A stretch of DNA of 64,000 nucleotides from Thermoplasmatales archaeon (GTDB taxonomy: Archaea > Thermoplasmatota > Thermoplasmata > Thermoplasmatales > Thermoplasmataceae): positions 1,721,966 through 1,785,965 of the forward strand of contig CP060531.1 of the NCBI GenBank assembly GCA_016806715.1, in the 5' to 3' direction. This document shows, piece by piece, positions 41,978-51,159 of this stretch. Below the pieces are notes generated by a model, which ran no database searches, was not told the origin of the DNA, and was given only the letters and a program-made list of their open reading frames with translations. Position 1 is the first letter of the stretch, and every line of letters begins with the position of its first letter. Made by a program: the position numbers and the translations under genes.

Positions 41978-42859
41978 ACTTTTCCTTATTTCCCCAAAAG
42001 TTAGCTCGATCTCTGCATAGGCATCGTGGTTATGTATGCTCTCCTCGCTTCGTGACTTGACATTTATTATGGCGGAATCTTCCACCATTTTTATATCCCT
42101 GCAGATTCCCTCGGCAACATCTCTGACCACATCCTCGACAAATCGGGGGTTTTCGTGTGCTTCGAGAACAAAAATGTCTGAATCGCTATCCGTGCGTAGG
42201 CTGGATAGTGGTCTCCCGGTAACAGACTCAATCGATGCAATTATTTCGTCTGGATCGGGGGTATACTCCTTATAGTTGGAAATGGTCACAAACAGCCTAT
42301 TTCTCTGGTTATGAGTAACTGTTGGAATCTCATTCAGGAATTCAGAATGTTCCGGGTGCCTTTCTGTCAGTATTGCTCGGGAACCTTCCATGGTGCATGG
42401 ACAGGCTGTTAATATGGTAGTCCCGAGCCCGAATGAGTTGTGTTTTGTTTTCTCTCTTCCTGATTCAGAAGAATATTCGATTGTATACGGCACGAAGCTC
42501 TTAATTTCACCAGGGCCTTTTATTTCCTTCATGTAGACGGTGCTCAGTTTTACCTGCCCTCTGCTGCTGTAGGCATTATTTTCAAGAATCTCTCCGGAAA
42601 TCTCGCTAACGAGTCGAGAAGTATCAACGTTTGAATTGTTTAACCTGGAGATGGCCGGTGTCAGTATTCTGGAAAAATGTGCCCCGCGCATGCCTGGGGG
42701 AAGATTAACACTCAGTGATACCTCAGCTATTGAATTTACCCGCTTATGTCCAAAAACGAGGATTATCGGGCACCTGTATCCATCAATTCCAACGCTTCTG
42801 ATTGGGATATTCACGCGTGGATTATCGTTCTGTGGTACTTTTCTTCCCGATTCAATCAT
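41963..42859 (-). CDS. mptA: GTP cyclohydrolase, MptA/FolE2 family
   Basis: Opens GTP to a dihydroneopterin-type product, the first committed step for methanopterin-like pterins and, in many archaea, for archaeosine. 298 residues. The family marks are VNIPIRSVGIDGYRCPI at the start, the metal ligand block TTILTACPCTMEGSRA and late His/Glu residues (HNQRNRL, VLEAHENPRFVEDV). With queD-queC 25 kb away it can supply the QueD substrate. Overlaps pfdB by 4 nt, so it is in that operon. Confidence 0.88.
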   Translation of the reverse strand: MIESGRKVPQNDNPRVNIPIRSVGIDGYRCPIILVFGHKRVNSIAEVSLSVNLPPGMRGAHFSRILTPAISRLNNSNVDTSRLVSEISGEILENNAYSSRGQVKLSTVYMKEIKGPGEIKSFVPYTIEYSSESGREKTKHNSFGLGTTILTACPCTMEGSRAILTERHPEHSEFLNEIPTVTHNQRNRLFVTISNYKEYTPDPDEIIASIESVTGRPLSSLRTDSDSDIFVLEAHENPRFVEDVVRDVAEGICRDIKMVEDSAIINVKSRSEESIHNHDAYAEIELTFGEIRKSSRNR

Positions 42860-43221
42860 TTTTGGCCTTTTCTTGCTTCTTCATACCTCTTCTTCAGTAT
42901 TTCCTCGAGTTCTTTGTATTTTGCCTCTAGTGATGCCTGCTGCTTTTCCAGGGTCTTGATTCTGATTTCGCTCAACTCTTTTTGTTCCGAGAGTTCATCG
43001 ATCAGCTTCTTCCGGCTTTCCACTTCATACAAAACGGGACCAACATTTTTGAAAACCTTTGTACCGTCCTTTATGCTGTCAAGTTCCTTAATGGTCTTGT
43101 CAAGCTCCTTGATCCTTACATCAAGCTGGTATTTCTGCGTAGCTACCTGTTCTATCTGTCCTTCAAGCTGTTGTGCCTGCTTGATCTGATTCTGTAAATA
43201 TTCGCTCAAATTAGGTTCCAT
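42856..43221 (-). CDS. pfdB: Prefoldin beta subunit
   Basis: Hexameric co-chaperone that passes unfolded proteins to the thermosome. 121 residues forming two long coiled-coil helices with a beta hairpin between (DSIKDGTKVFKNVGPVLYEV, the prefoldin beta signature). Located between a Pcc1-like gene (upstream, directly adjoining) and mptA. The neighbour pattern pfdB next to a small Pcc1-like gene is common in Euryarchaeota. Confidence 0.93.
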   Translation of the reverse strand: MEPNLSEYLQNQIKQAQQLEGQIEQVATQKYQLDVRIKELDKTIKELDSIKDGTKVFKNVGPVLYEVESRKKLIDELSEQKELSEIRIKTLEKQQASLEAKYKELEEILKKRYEEARKGQK

Positions 43222-43452
43222 CTATTTCACTTCCTTCATTATTCTTTCTATCATGATAAGCCAGCGGGTCAGGGAACTCACGCTTGCCCTTAATGAAACT
43301 GAATCAGGTGCTTCTATATAAATATAGGAATTATCGCTATCGATGATGAAAGTCATCTTTCCCCTCCCGACCTGATCGTTCTCCTCTGGTTTCATTGTAC
43401 GGATGTATGCTGCAAATTCCGGATCATTAATCCTTACCTTTACACTATACAC
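43222..43452 (-). CDS. Pcc1-like KEOPS subunit (first copy)
   Basis: 76 residues with the Pcc1 pattern: a beta hairpin (MYSVKVRINDPEFAAYI), a strand FIIDSDNSYIYIEAPD, and the dimerisation helix SLRASVSSLTRWLIMIERIM. Pcc1 dimers bridge the KEOPS complex that makes t6A in tRNA. A second Pcc1-like gene lies at 54111. In archaea a paralogue of Pcc1 is also a KEOPS component, so one of the two may be that paralogue. The stop abuts the pfdB start. Confidence 0.72.
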   Translation of the reverse strand: MYSVKVRINDPEFAAYIRTMKPEENDQVGRGKMTFIIDSDNSYIYIEAPDSVSLRASVSSLTRWLIMIERIMKEVK

Positions 43453-43685
43453 TGATTCAGAAATGCTCTTTCTGGATAAATAATGTTACCCGTGACCTGA
43501 TCCTTACTAAGGTTATGCTGGCACTAAAACCTGTAGTTAGTTTAGAGCACAAAAATCACTGATCTTGCGATGTGGATGTTCCGTTAAAGTTTGTTCAGCC
43601 TTAATGAATAATCGCTTTGTTATTCCTAGTCCGCATCCTTTTGCTCTAAAACTCTTATCAGTAGGAATGAACAGTTTTCAAAAAG

Positions 43686-44264
43686 TTATCTCTTCTTCAC
43701 CATAATTACCCTGTAAGACCACTTTCCTGCATCAGAGTCTCCTTCCTGCTGCTCAATTGTTCCAAACCGGTTGAGGAATTCGGTATCTTTTTCAATGTGG
43801 GGAAAAAGGTCACCTAAAATGAGAATGCCTCCGGGTTTGAGAGATTTAAACACCGATTCGTATCCGAGGAATCTCTTCTTTCCAAGGTTGTGAAAGACCA
43901 GATTTGAAATCGCAAGATCGAACCTGCTATCAAGATTTAGAGACTCGGTTAGGTCATGCCTAAGCAGGGTTACCCTGGATTCAATTCCAAGCGCTTTCAT
44001 ATTTTCCAGGGCTTTTACATAAGTCGCTTCTGAGAGGCTGTTATGTTCAAAAATATCAGCCGCAGTTACTATTGAATTTGGGAAGCACTTGGATGCAACG
44101 CTCGTGAGAAATCCCAGGCCACATCCTGCATCCAGGATCTCCAACCTTGAATCGCTCGCGTAAACGCGATACATCAAAGAGGTGAAAATCTTCTCTGCAT
44201 TTTTTCTCAAGGCATCAGAGGCTTCCTTTGTTGAATGGTGGTATGTTCCGAATTCAATATCCAT
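43686..44264 (-). CDS. Class I SAM-dependent methyltransferase
   Basis: 192 residues, Rossmann-type methyltransferase. SAM motif I ILDAGCGLGFL, motif II VTAADIFE, motif IV FDLAISNLVFHNL. Substrate unknown; the family (UbiE/SmtA-like) acts on small molecules. The ATG at 44264 lies about 20 nt after a TATA-like CATATTTGTTATAC, so it is likely leaderless; an earlier ATG at 44291 is less likely. Preceded by 565 nt without a gene. Confidence 0.85.
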   Translation of the reverse strand: MDIEFGTYHHSTKEASDALRKNAEKIFTSLMYRVYASDSRLEILDAGCGLGFLTSVASKCFPNSIVTAADIFEHNSLSEATYVKALENMKALGIESRVTLLRHDLTESLNLDSRFDLAISNLVFHNLGKKRFLGYESVFKSLKPGGILILGDLFPHIEKDTEFLNRFGTIEQQEGDSDAGKWSYRVIMVKKR

Positions 44265-44856
44265 CTTGTATAACAAATATGAAATCCGCAATTAAGACAT
44301 TTGTCATTGCGATGCATAATTCCATGTCTATGCGCCATTTCTCCCACAGAGTTGTGGTCTTTCACCTAATTCTAATTACTATAGCAAAGCGATCAGGTCT
44401 CTCTCTATTTATCAAGTTGAACATGTAAGAGTACTTTCGAAGGTAATTGATGAAACTGAACCCTTTTGTCTTCTTGCTCTTTTTTCCTGCCCTAGCATGG
44501 AACGGTATAACACTTTCCTGACGATGCGAGCGGTTAATTTAGGCAGTTAACAGGAACAGATCGGTTCTGTGGTATTAAAAAAGAGATAGACCCCTATGGA
44601 CACGAATCAACGCCAATAAATCGATTGTTGCATCTAACAACAAACTCTAGCAGGAGCCAGCTCGCTCTTTCAAGGACTGCAGGCTGACTATCACACCCAA
44701 TGGCTATACGAAGTTGGAAGTGTATAACTCCGTGTTCCACTTTTATCCCTAGTGCACTGATTCCTTCAATTGATCTATACCATCTAAGGTCGCTTCTGAG
44801 TCGTTTCTCCTGCGGTCTGCGAAAGTATTAAGTTTTCCAAGGGATAACTTGTATAG
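44265..44856. other. 592-nt gene-poor region
   Basis: No gene supported. A plus-strand stretch at about 44638-44730 reads like coding sequence (SLFQGLQADYHTQWLYEVGS) but has no start codon and no family, so it may be a remnant. The right end leads into tRNA-Arg. Confidence 0.3.
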
Positions 44857-44931
44857 GGGCTCGTGGCCTAGTTTGGATAAGGCACCGTCCTTCTAAGTCG
44901 GTGATCGAGGGTCCAAATCCCTCCGAGCCCG
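44857..44931 (+). tRNA. tRNA-Arg (anticodon UCU)
   Basis: Acceptor GGGCTCG/CGAGCCC, D stem GCCT/AGGC, anticodon stem CCGTC/GTCGG with one U-U mismatch and loop CTTCTAA (anticodon UCU, reads AGA), short variable loop, T arm GAGGG-TCCAAAT-CCCTC, discriminator G. CCA not encoded, no intron. Confidence 0.92.
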
Positions 44932-45197
44932 TTCCATTCGTGATTGTATATCGTATCGTTTATTTGTAGCAAGCAAAACAAGTGACCTTTCAAATTCAAA
45001 TTTTTAGCCTTTTAATAAAGCAAAGGGAGCGAGAATTTCTTTGATAAATAAAAACAATGTATTATTAGATTACCTTTCCACAAAATCCAGAAACATTCCA
45101 TGAAGGATACTGGAGTTTCTGTTAGGGATAAAATTGTTCAACACCCTCATTTAACTGCTGCTTAAATTGGAAATTATAGGTGGAGGATCAAAGAAAT

Positions 45198-45692
45198 TTA
45201 CTGAGGATACGCAGAGGCAATCACACCACTGGATGCCGTATCTATAAAGGCTATACGAGTTACGAACTGGTGTGCATTATTCTCTCTTATGGATATGAAG
45301 TCCAGAGGGGATAAGTATGTGCTGCCTTTTGACATATTCGCCACTATATGTGCTGTCAAATTAGTTCCAGTTGGTCCAATGCTCAGTAAAGGAATCGTTG
45401 AGATATTTCCCGTATTAAGTGTTACCATCATCCTGACGTAGGAAAGCGATACGTTTTCGGACACGGACTCTATGTAGACTATGTAACTCCCTGTTCCAAC
45501 CCCATTTGCCCCGATTTTTGTCATGTTAACAACCGCAATATTGGCATGGGGTGTCAACACCGGTGCGTTTGAGAAGTATCCTCCGACTATAGAATACAGG
45601 GTAGAAGCCAGGGTCACAGTGATGGCGATCAGCAATATCGTCGCTATGATCGGTGATACTGCATTATCTTTCCTTAATATTACTTCCTTCAT
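45198..45692 (-). CDS. Archaeal type IV pilin-like protein
   Basis: 164 residues. A class III prepilin signal: KEVILRKDN followed by AVSPIIATILLIAITVTLAS, the archaeal Pilin_N motif (signal cleaved before the hydrophobic helix, by a PibD-type peptidase). The rest is beta-rich with many Asn-Ser/Thr sequons (NMT, NVS, NIS, NLT). Likely a cell-surface adhesion or secretion pseudopilus subunit. No assembly ATPase or membrane platform is adjacent. Confidence 0.82.
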   Translation of the reverse strand: MKEVILRKDNAVSPIIATILLIAITVTLASTLYSIVGGYFSNAPVLTPHANIAVVNMTKIGANGVGTGSYIVYIESVSENVSLSYVRMMVTLNTGNISTIPLLSIGPTGTNLTAHIVANMSKGSTYLSPLDFISIRENNAHQFVTRIAFIDTASSGVIASAYPQ

Positions 45693-45881
45693 GTATGTCT
45701 GTATGTAATCAACAGTGTAGCTCTATATGTTTTAGTCGGTGAGCATGATTTTCTTTCGCACGCTCTTTCGCGTCCGTTCATTAACGGATTCAACCCTGCA
45801 TGACATGAAGGGAACAGGGCTTGCTTTCGGTCCGGGGCTAACAACGGATTAAGTTATTTAATGAAGAATAGATGCTGATTC

Positions 45882-46316
45882 ATGCTTATTTCGTTCAGGT
45901 ACGAGGATAAAAAGGGATTTGTTACGGACGTTAACGGGAAAGACCAGGTAAGGATCAAGAATTCTCTTTCAGACAACATTCAGAATTTCAGCCCGACGGA
46001 ATTGCTCGTGCTTTCAATTGGTTCATGCACCAGTGATGATGTCCTGTCAATACTCCGAAAGATGAAGCAGCCTTATGATACATACAGATGTACGCTGGAA
46101 GCCGAAAGGGAGGAGGAGATACCAAAAACCCTCAGGAGTGTGAATATACACTACGAGCTTGCAGGTGACCTGGACCCCGAGAATGTAAGGAAAGCCGTCA
46201 ACCTTTCGCTCTCCAAATACTGTTCAGTTTCCATACTTGCAAAACGGGGAGGGGCTAAAGTTACTTATTCCATAACGGTTAATGGTAAGAGAATAGTTGA
46301 CCATGTCCCTGAATAG
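45882..46316 (+). CDS. OsmC-family protein, second copy
   Basis: 144 residues; paralogue of the protein at 24242. Reactive cysteines: Cys49 in SIGSCTSDDVLSIL and Cys114 in LSKYCSVSILA. Lacks the Pro-rich C-terminal extension of the other copy. Predicted peroxide or thiol detoxification; a stand-alone gene with its own upstream region. Confidence 0.88.
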   Translation: MLISFRYEDKKGFVTDVNGKDQVRIKNSLSDNIQNFSPTELLVLSIGSCTSDDVLSILRKMKQPYDTYRCTLEAEREEEIPKTLRSVNIHYELAGDLDPENVRKAVNLSLSKYCSVSILAKRGGAKVTYSITVNGKRIVDHVPE

Positions 46317-46340
46317 GTTGATGCGGGGTCAGATCATTTC

Positions 46341-47363
46341 TTACGGTGTTTTCAGTCCATTTCCGGTCATCACAAGCAGGCTTCTGCCTTCATAATGCGA
46401 TGCTGCGAATGCGGCCATGACTGTTGCGGAGCTGTATTCCGCATAAACTCCCATAAGGGCAAGCTCTTTCCTTGCTCTTATTATGGACTCTTCACTGACA
46501 GTGACGCATTTTCCGCTTTCCTTGACAATTGCTGCCATAAGATCAAGGAGTGGGGGGTTTCTTGAAACGAGTGCATCTGCTACTGATTCGATGGAATTCC
46601 CCTCGTCGTATGCAGTGTTGTTGACCCGGGAGCAGAGCGGGGATACCGCATCAGTCTGAACGGCAATCAGGGACGGAAGCTTGTCAATCTCCCCACTTGC
46701 CAGCAGGTGATGAAAACCTTCATAAGTTCCGATCAAAAGGGTTCCCGCCGAAACCGGTAAGAAAATATTGTCAGGAATATTCCCACCTGTCTGCCTGAAA
46801 ATCTCGTAGGCCAGTTCCCTGATCCCGTCCCGGAATTCCGGGTTCAAGACATGGCTTGCATATACTCCTGTATTGGTTCTTGCCGCTTCGGCAACATCTT
46901 CCCTGTTCCCCTTTACCTTTATTATCCTGGCACCATAGGATTCTATCTGTGATATTTTTCCCGGTTTTGTGTTCTGAGGAACGAATATATTAACATTGAA
47001 GCCTGCTCTCTTTCCATACGCCGCTATGGAAGCACCGGCGTTCCCGGATGAATCTTCATTCAACTCAGTTTTTGTCCGGTCTCTATACCTTCCTGATAGT
47101 GCAGAAATAAGGGTTTTCGATCCCCTGTCTTTGTAGGAAAACGTCGGGGAAAAGTAGTCAAGCTTCATTGATACTGCTCCAAATTCAACTATTGGTGTAA
47201 CGACTTCTCCCAGGGTTATCATCTGCTCAATGTATGGAAAGTTCTCTTCAGGTTTATCCCTGTATCTAAAATCAGGTTTCATATTAAATAAGCCGTTGCA
47301 GGAGGTACATCTCAATTCCTCATGGTATCTTGGGCCACCACACCTGATGCAGTAAGTCTTCAT
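46341..47363 (-). CDS. thrC: Threonine synthase-like PLP enzyme
   Basis: Fold type II PLP enzyme. An N-terminal zinc-like knuckle (Cys5, Cys8, Cys19, Cys22), PLP lysine in FSYKDRGS (Lys78), the PLP-contacting EDSSGNAGASIAAYG, and PVSAGTLLIG are visible. Archaeal threonine synthases of this length (about 340 residues) share this. Converts O-phosphohomoserine to threonine. ATG at 47363 preferred; GTG at 47378 possible. Preceded 4-19 nt upstream by a small gene, same operon. Confidence 0.85.
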   Translation of the reverse strand: MKTYCIRCGGPRYHEELRCTSCNGLFNMKPDFRYRDKPEENFPYIEQMITLGEVVTPIVEFGAVSMKLDYFSPTFSYKDRGSKTLISALSGRYRDRTKTELNEDSSGNAGASIAAYGKRAGFNVNIFVPQNTKPGKISQIESYGARIIKVKGNREDVAEAARTNTGVYASHVLNPEFRDGIRELAYEIFRQTGGNIPDNIFLPVSAGTLLIGTYEGFHHLLASGEIDKLPSLIAVQTDAVSPLCSRVNNTAYDEGNSIESVADALVSRNPPLLDLMAAIVKESGKCVTVSEESIIRARKELALMGVYAEYSSATVMAAFAASHYEGRSLLVMTGNGLKTP

Positions 47364-47382
47364 TTTTGAAACTTCCACTTCT

Positions 47383-47631
47383 CTACTGGTTTTCCCGTCT
47401 CAGATGTAATTCTATCTCGCCATTTTCCACCTTCATCTCAATTAACTTAAGGTGTGATATCTTTGAGAGATTATCAAAAATGTCTTTCTTGTATGGAAAT
47501 TTCTCGCTAAGTAGTAGCACCTTTGCATCCTGCCCGGCAGAGAGGTCGAAGTAAAGTCCTTTGAGAACGCTTTTGAGGTAGTTGAAAGGGTCGCCACCGC
47601 ACGAAATATTTCTCTGATCCTCTACAAACAT
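47383..47631 (-). CDS. Uncharacterised 82-residue protein upstream of thrC
   Basis: Small alpha/beta protein (MFVEDQRNISCGGDPFNYLK; GLYFDLSAGQDAKVLLLSEK; ends HLRRENQ). One Cys near the N-terminus. The pattern resembles a small ferredoxin-like fold (beta-alpha-beta), but no family is recognised. The thrC start is within 20 nt, so it belongs to the same transcript. Confidence 0.58.
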   Translation of the reverse strand: MFVEDQRNISCGGDPFNYLKSVLKGLYFDLSAGQDAKVLLLSEKFPYKKDIFDNLSKISHLKLIEMKVENGEIELHLRRENQ

Positions 47632-48021
47632 AATTGTTAATGCTTCACTGTCTAATATTATTTTATTATCGTGTCCGTGTCTTAGTGGAAGCCGTGAAAC
47701 TCAGCACTTTAGGGCAAGGGATACATAAACTGCCCTGAACTCTGAACAGTTATACTTTTATGAAGTCCTCTCCGTCCAGCCCGTATAATTAAAAGAATCC
47801 GAATTTAAGTGAATACAGGCTGAATCTGTCAGAGAAGATGATGGCAAAACAGGCTTGAATAACTGTTGAGGATATACCAACAGGCCAGTCTTTGCATCCG
47901 CAAACAGTTATGGTCTGCACCAGATTCAAAATTTTATTGAAGAGCAGCCGGCAATTCTAAACTTATATTAGCACGTTCCTTGCTATAGGAGATGTTTTAT
48001 ATCTCATGCACATACAAAATT
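47632..48021. other. 390-nt intergenic region with a 9-bp hairpin
   Basis: A stem TTTAGGGCA/TGCCCTGAA (47708-47716 and 47731-47739, one G-U pair, 14-nt loop) could be part of a small RNA or a terminator. A TATA-like TTTATATC lies about 22 nt before the DUF1059 start. No gene is supported otherwise. Confidence 0.35.
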
Positions 48022-48204
48022 ATGGCTACTTTTCTTTACAAGTGCAGGGATGTTGGTTATGATTGCGGTTTTGAGTTTTCAGCTCACTCGAGAGATGATC
48101 TGATGCCAAGGATAAGGATTCATTCCAGGTATGCCCACAATATCTATGAAATGACAGATGAGATGAAGAAGAAAGTTGAAGAGGCTATAAAGCAAATAGA
48201 TTGA
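48022..48204 (+). CDS. DUF1059 small protein
   Basis: 60 residues: MATFLYKCRDVGYDCGFEFS, then a SHSRDDLMPRIRIHSRYAH-type middle and a helix ending KQID. Two Cys in the first 15 residues and a His-rich middle match DUF1059, an archaeal small family of unknown function. The ATG at 48022 is about 22 nt after a TATA-like TTTATATC, so leaderless expression is likely; an ATG ten codons earlier (47992) falls inside that box. Confidence 0.8.
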   Translation: MATFLYKCRDVGYDCGFEFSAHSRDDLMPRIRIHSRYAHNIYEMTDEMKKKVEEAIKQID

Positions 48205-48242
48205 TTAAGGCGTTTTATTCAAGTTAGAAGGTAATAGAGGAA

Positions 48243-49214
48243 ATGTTTAACAAGATACCGACAGTACTGAGAAGCCAGGAGATAATAGACAAGGCGTTCT
48301 CAAAGGCTGCAAAAATTGAGGAACCTTACCACCCGGATATCTCGGACAAGATAAGGAAGGAGCTGATAGATAAGATATCCACAATTGAGAGCACTGCCTG
48401 CTCTCATCTTGACCGATTGGTAAAGAAATTCCCCTCGAGTGAAAAACTTCACCCATTTTATTACGGGTTACTCGACCTGATGTTTGACGTTGACAAGTAC
48501 AAGCTATCGCTTGGCAAGATACAGTGGACTTCAGAGAGGATAGTTACCCTGAGTACCGATTACATAAGAAGGCTGAAATCAGAGAAAGACAAGAAGATCA
48601 TGAACAACTGGATGAAGCAGTATTACGGCCGCTTTTCTTCACTGATAAAGAATATTTCAGCTGATCTTGAGTTCCTTTCTGGGTGCCGGGACTATATGAG
48701 AAAAATACCGGAAATTGAAACTGAGATGGAAACGTTTATTATTGCAGGAATGCCAAATGTTGGGAAAAGCTCCCTTTTAGGTATGTTAACTACCTCACAG
48801 CCAAAGGTCGCCCCGTACCCGTTTACCACACAGTCTATTCACATTGGATATACTGACATTGGATATTACAGGATACAGATAATCGATACCCCTGGTATAC
48901 TGGACAGGAAAATGTCGGACAGGAATGAGATGGAAAGAAAGGCCATACTTGCCTTGCAAAAAATAGAGGGGAGCATCATCTTCCTTTTAGATTATTCCGG
49001 CAGCTCAGGATATTCTGTCGAGCAGCAGGAAAACCTATACGGTGAAGTCAAGAAATTCTTCAGAAAAAATATAGTCAGGGTTCAGAGCAAGGCAGACCTC
49101 TCTCCGGAACGCAACGAGCGGATTTGCATCTCCCTGAACGATAAATCTGGACTGAATGACCTGATATCCGAAATGGGAAACATTCTGAGGGGTTCGCTTG
49201 TCCAGACTGGATGA
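48243..49214 (+). CDS. Nog1-like GTPase (ribosome biogenesis)
   Basis: 323 residues. An N-terminal helical region (1-160, like Nog1), then the GTPase domain: G1 GMPNVGKSS (169-177), G3 DTPG (215-218). The usual G4 NKxD reads SKAD (282-285), an Asn-to-Ser change. Nog1 acts in large-subunit assembly. A GAGG stretch precedes the ATG, and the 3' end overlaps gltX by 17 nt. Confidence 0.83.
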   Translation: MFNKIPTVLRSQEIIDKAFSKAAKIEEPYHPDISDKIRKELIDKISTIESTACSHLDRLVKKFPSSEKLHPFYYGLLDLMFDVDKYKLSLGKIQWTSERIVTLSTDYIRRLKSEKDKKIMNNWMKQYYGRFSSLIKNISADLEFLSGCRDYMRKIPEIETEMETFIIAGMPNVGKSSLLGMLTTSQPKVAPYPFTTQSIHIGYTDIGYYRIQIIDTPGILDRKMSDRNEMERKAILALQKIEGSIIFLLDYSGSSGYSVEQQENLYGEVKKFFRKNIVRVQSKADLSPERNERICISLNDKSGLNDLISEMGNILRGSLVQTG

Positions 49215-50856
49215 GGAAATCAGGAAACAGGTGATCCGGAACGCTTTCCAGCACGGCGGAAAGGCAGATCCGGGTTCGGTTATAGGAAAGATAATGGGTC
49301 TATTCCCGGAGGTCCGTTCTGATCCGAAGGGCCTGGCAAGGAAGATTGCGGAACAGGCGAAGCTGGTGAACTCGATGTCTCCTGATTTGCTGGAGGAGAC
49401 CGTTAAAAATGAGTTTCCGGAATTCATGGTAAAGGAAAAACGAGTTCAGGAGCACAGGCTGCCGGATCTGGATGGGGTAGCAGGGAGTGTTGTAATGAGG
49501 ATGGCACCTTCCCCATCAGGCCCTCTTCACCTCGGGCATTCCAGAATGGCGATTCTAAATGATGAGTATGTTAAGCGATATGGAGGCAAGCTGATACTAA
49601 GGATTGAAGACACAAATCCGGATAATATAGACCCGTTTGCTTATTCCCAGATCCCCCTGGACCTTGAGTGGCTTGGCGTAAAAGTTTCCGAGGTGATAAT
49701 ACAGTCAGAACGGTTCGAGCTATATTATGCAGAAGCACTGAAGTTGATAAAGCAAGGAAATGCTTATGTATGCCACTGTAAGCAGCAGGATTTCCGGGAC
49801 CTCAAGCTAAAGGGCATTGCGTGCCCTCACCGGTCAAATTCAGTAAAGGTAAACACCGAGGAATTTGAGGAAATGATAAACGGCGCTTTCATGCCCGGGT
49901 CTGCCACCCTTGTAATTAAGACTGATCTCACACATCCGAATCCATCTATCAGGGACTGGATAGCTTTCAGGGTTGTAAATGCCGACCATCCGAGAACCGG
50001 AAAAAAGTATCACGCGTATCCCATGATGAACTTCTCTGTGGCGGTGGATGATCATTACCTTGGACTGACGCACGTAATCAGGGGAAAGGATCACCTGAAT
50101 AATACTGAGAAGCAGAAATATATTTTCCAGTATAATGGATGGGAAGTACCGGTTTACTACCATTATGGCCTTATAACCATCCCTGAGACCATACTGAAGA
50201 CTTCGATAATCAAGAGAGGAATCCTGGAGGGAAAATTTACAGGATGGGACGACGTGAGACTTGGCACGCTGCTTGCGCTGAAAAAGAGAGGGTATTCGGC
50301 GGCGGTCATCAGGCGCTACTGGGTAGAATCGGGGTTGAGGGAGATCGATGCTGATTTCTCATGGGAAATCTTCAACGCTATGAACAAGGAGATCATTGAC
50401 CCTCAGGCAAAAAGATTCTGGTTCGTGCGGAATCCGGTCAGCATAAAGGTAAGATCAACGGCACCACTTCACAGTCGTGCACCCTATCACCCCGGACAAC
50501 CGGGACTTGGGTTCAGGACCTATGATTTGGGAACAGATTTCACAATTTTTGTACAGAAGGACGACTGGGACAGGATCGGAGATGGAGAAGCGATAAGGCT
50601 GAAAGACTTGTGCATTGTCATCAAGAATGGAAATACAGGTAATTTTGACGATCGTGAAGTGACAAAGGAAAATCCACTGAAGATTATTCACTGGTGCCCG
50701 TCCGACTCTGAACGGTTTAATGTCAACCTGCCTGACGGTACTGTGGATACAGGCCTGCTGGAACCGCTTGCTATAGATTATACGGGAATAGCACAGTTTG
50801 AAAGGTATGGCTATGTTAACAAAACGTCAGGCGAGGCTTTTTTCCTTTACCGGTAG
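49198..50856 (+). CDS. gltX: Glutamyl-tRNA synthetase (archaeal type)
   Basis: 552 residues, class I. HIGH motif is HLGH in PSPSGPLHLGHSRMAILND; the KMSKS region is LKTSIIKRG, with Lys-to-Ile at one position. The C-terminal part is the beta-barrel anticodon domain of the archaeal/eukaryotic GlnRS-like type. Start TTG at 49198 follows GAGGGG and lies inside the Nog1 gene, indicating coupling. Whether it is non-discriminating (Glu onto tRNA-Gln) cannot be read here. Confidence 0.93.
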   Translation: MSRLDEEIRKQVIRNAFQHGGKADPGSVIGKIMGLFPEVRSDPKGLARKIAEQAKLVNSMSPDLLEETVKNEFPEFMVKEKRVQEHRLPDLDGVAGSVVMRMAPSPSGPLHLGHSRMAILNDEYVKRYGGKLILRIEDTNPDNIDPFAYSQIPLDLEWLGVKVSEVIIQSERFELYYAEALKLIKQGNAYVCHCKQQDFRDLKLKGIACPHRSNSVKVNTEEFEEMINGAFMPGSATLVIKTDLTHPNPSIRDWIAFRVVNADHPRTGKKYHAYPMMNFSVAVDDHYLGLTHVIRGKDHLNNTEKQKYIFQYNGWEVPVYYHYGLITIPETILKTSIIKRGILEGKFTGWDDVRLGTLLALKKRGYSAAVIRRYWVESGLREIDADFSWEIFNAMNKEIIDPQAKRFWFVRNPVSIKVRSTAPLHSRAPYHPGQPGLGFRTYDLGTDFTIFVQKDDWDRIGDGEAIRLKDLCIVIKNGNTGNFDDREVTKENPLKIIHWCPSDSERFNVNLPDGTVDTGLLEPLAIDYTGIAQFERYGYVNKTSGEAFFLYR

Positions 50857-51114
50857 TCAGTCCTTCTCTTCAGGTTCTTTCACAAACGCTGGAAATCTTT
50901 TCAGGAGAATTATTTCACCAATCGCCTTTATCCACCTGTACGGGATCGAAATTGCTGCTCCGTTTTCTATCAAAGCCGGATTTGGGTTCTCTATATACAG
51001 TCCGTGTACAGACTGCCGGTCAAGGTCCATAATAACATCGTCCACTGTTCCAATAAATTTACCCTTATCCGAATAAACTTTCATTCCAGTAAACTCACTA
51101 ACCTCAGTCAGCAT
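50857..51114 (-). CDS. PRC-barrel domain protein
   Basis: 85 residues. The PRC-barrel pattern is seen: MKVYSDKGKFIGTVDDVIMD, then VHGLYIENPNP and ISIPYRWIKAIGEIILLKR. Such proteins occur widely in archaea, some binding RNA or tied to cell division; the role here is unknown. Convergent and adjoining the gltX stop. Confidence 0.82.
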   Translation of the reverse strand: MLTEVSEFTGMKVYSDKGKFIGTVDDVIMDLDRQSVHGLYIENPNPALIENGAAISIPYRWIKAIGEIILLKRFPAFVKEPEEKD

Positions 51115-51159
51115 TATGGCTTTAATGTAGAGAGCGGTTAAATATATTTGCCTGTCAGC

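Noticed and set aside
47632-48021. RNase P RNA or 5S rRNA
   Set aside because: None of the conserved sequence blocks of either RNA was found; only one hairpin.
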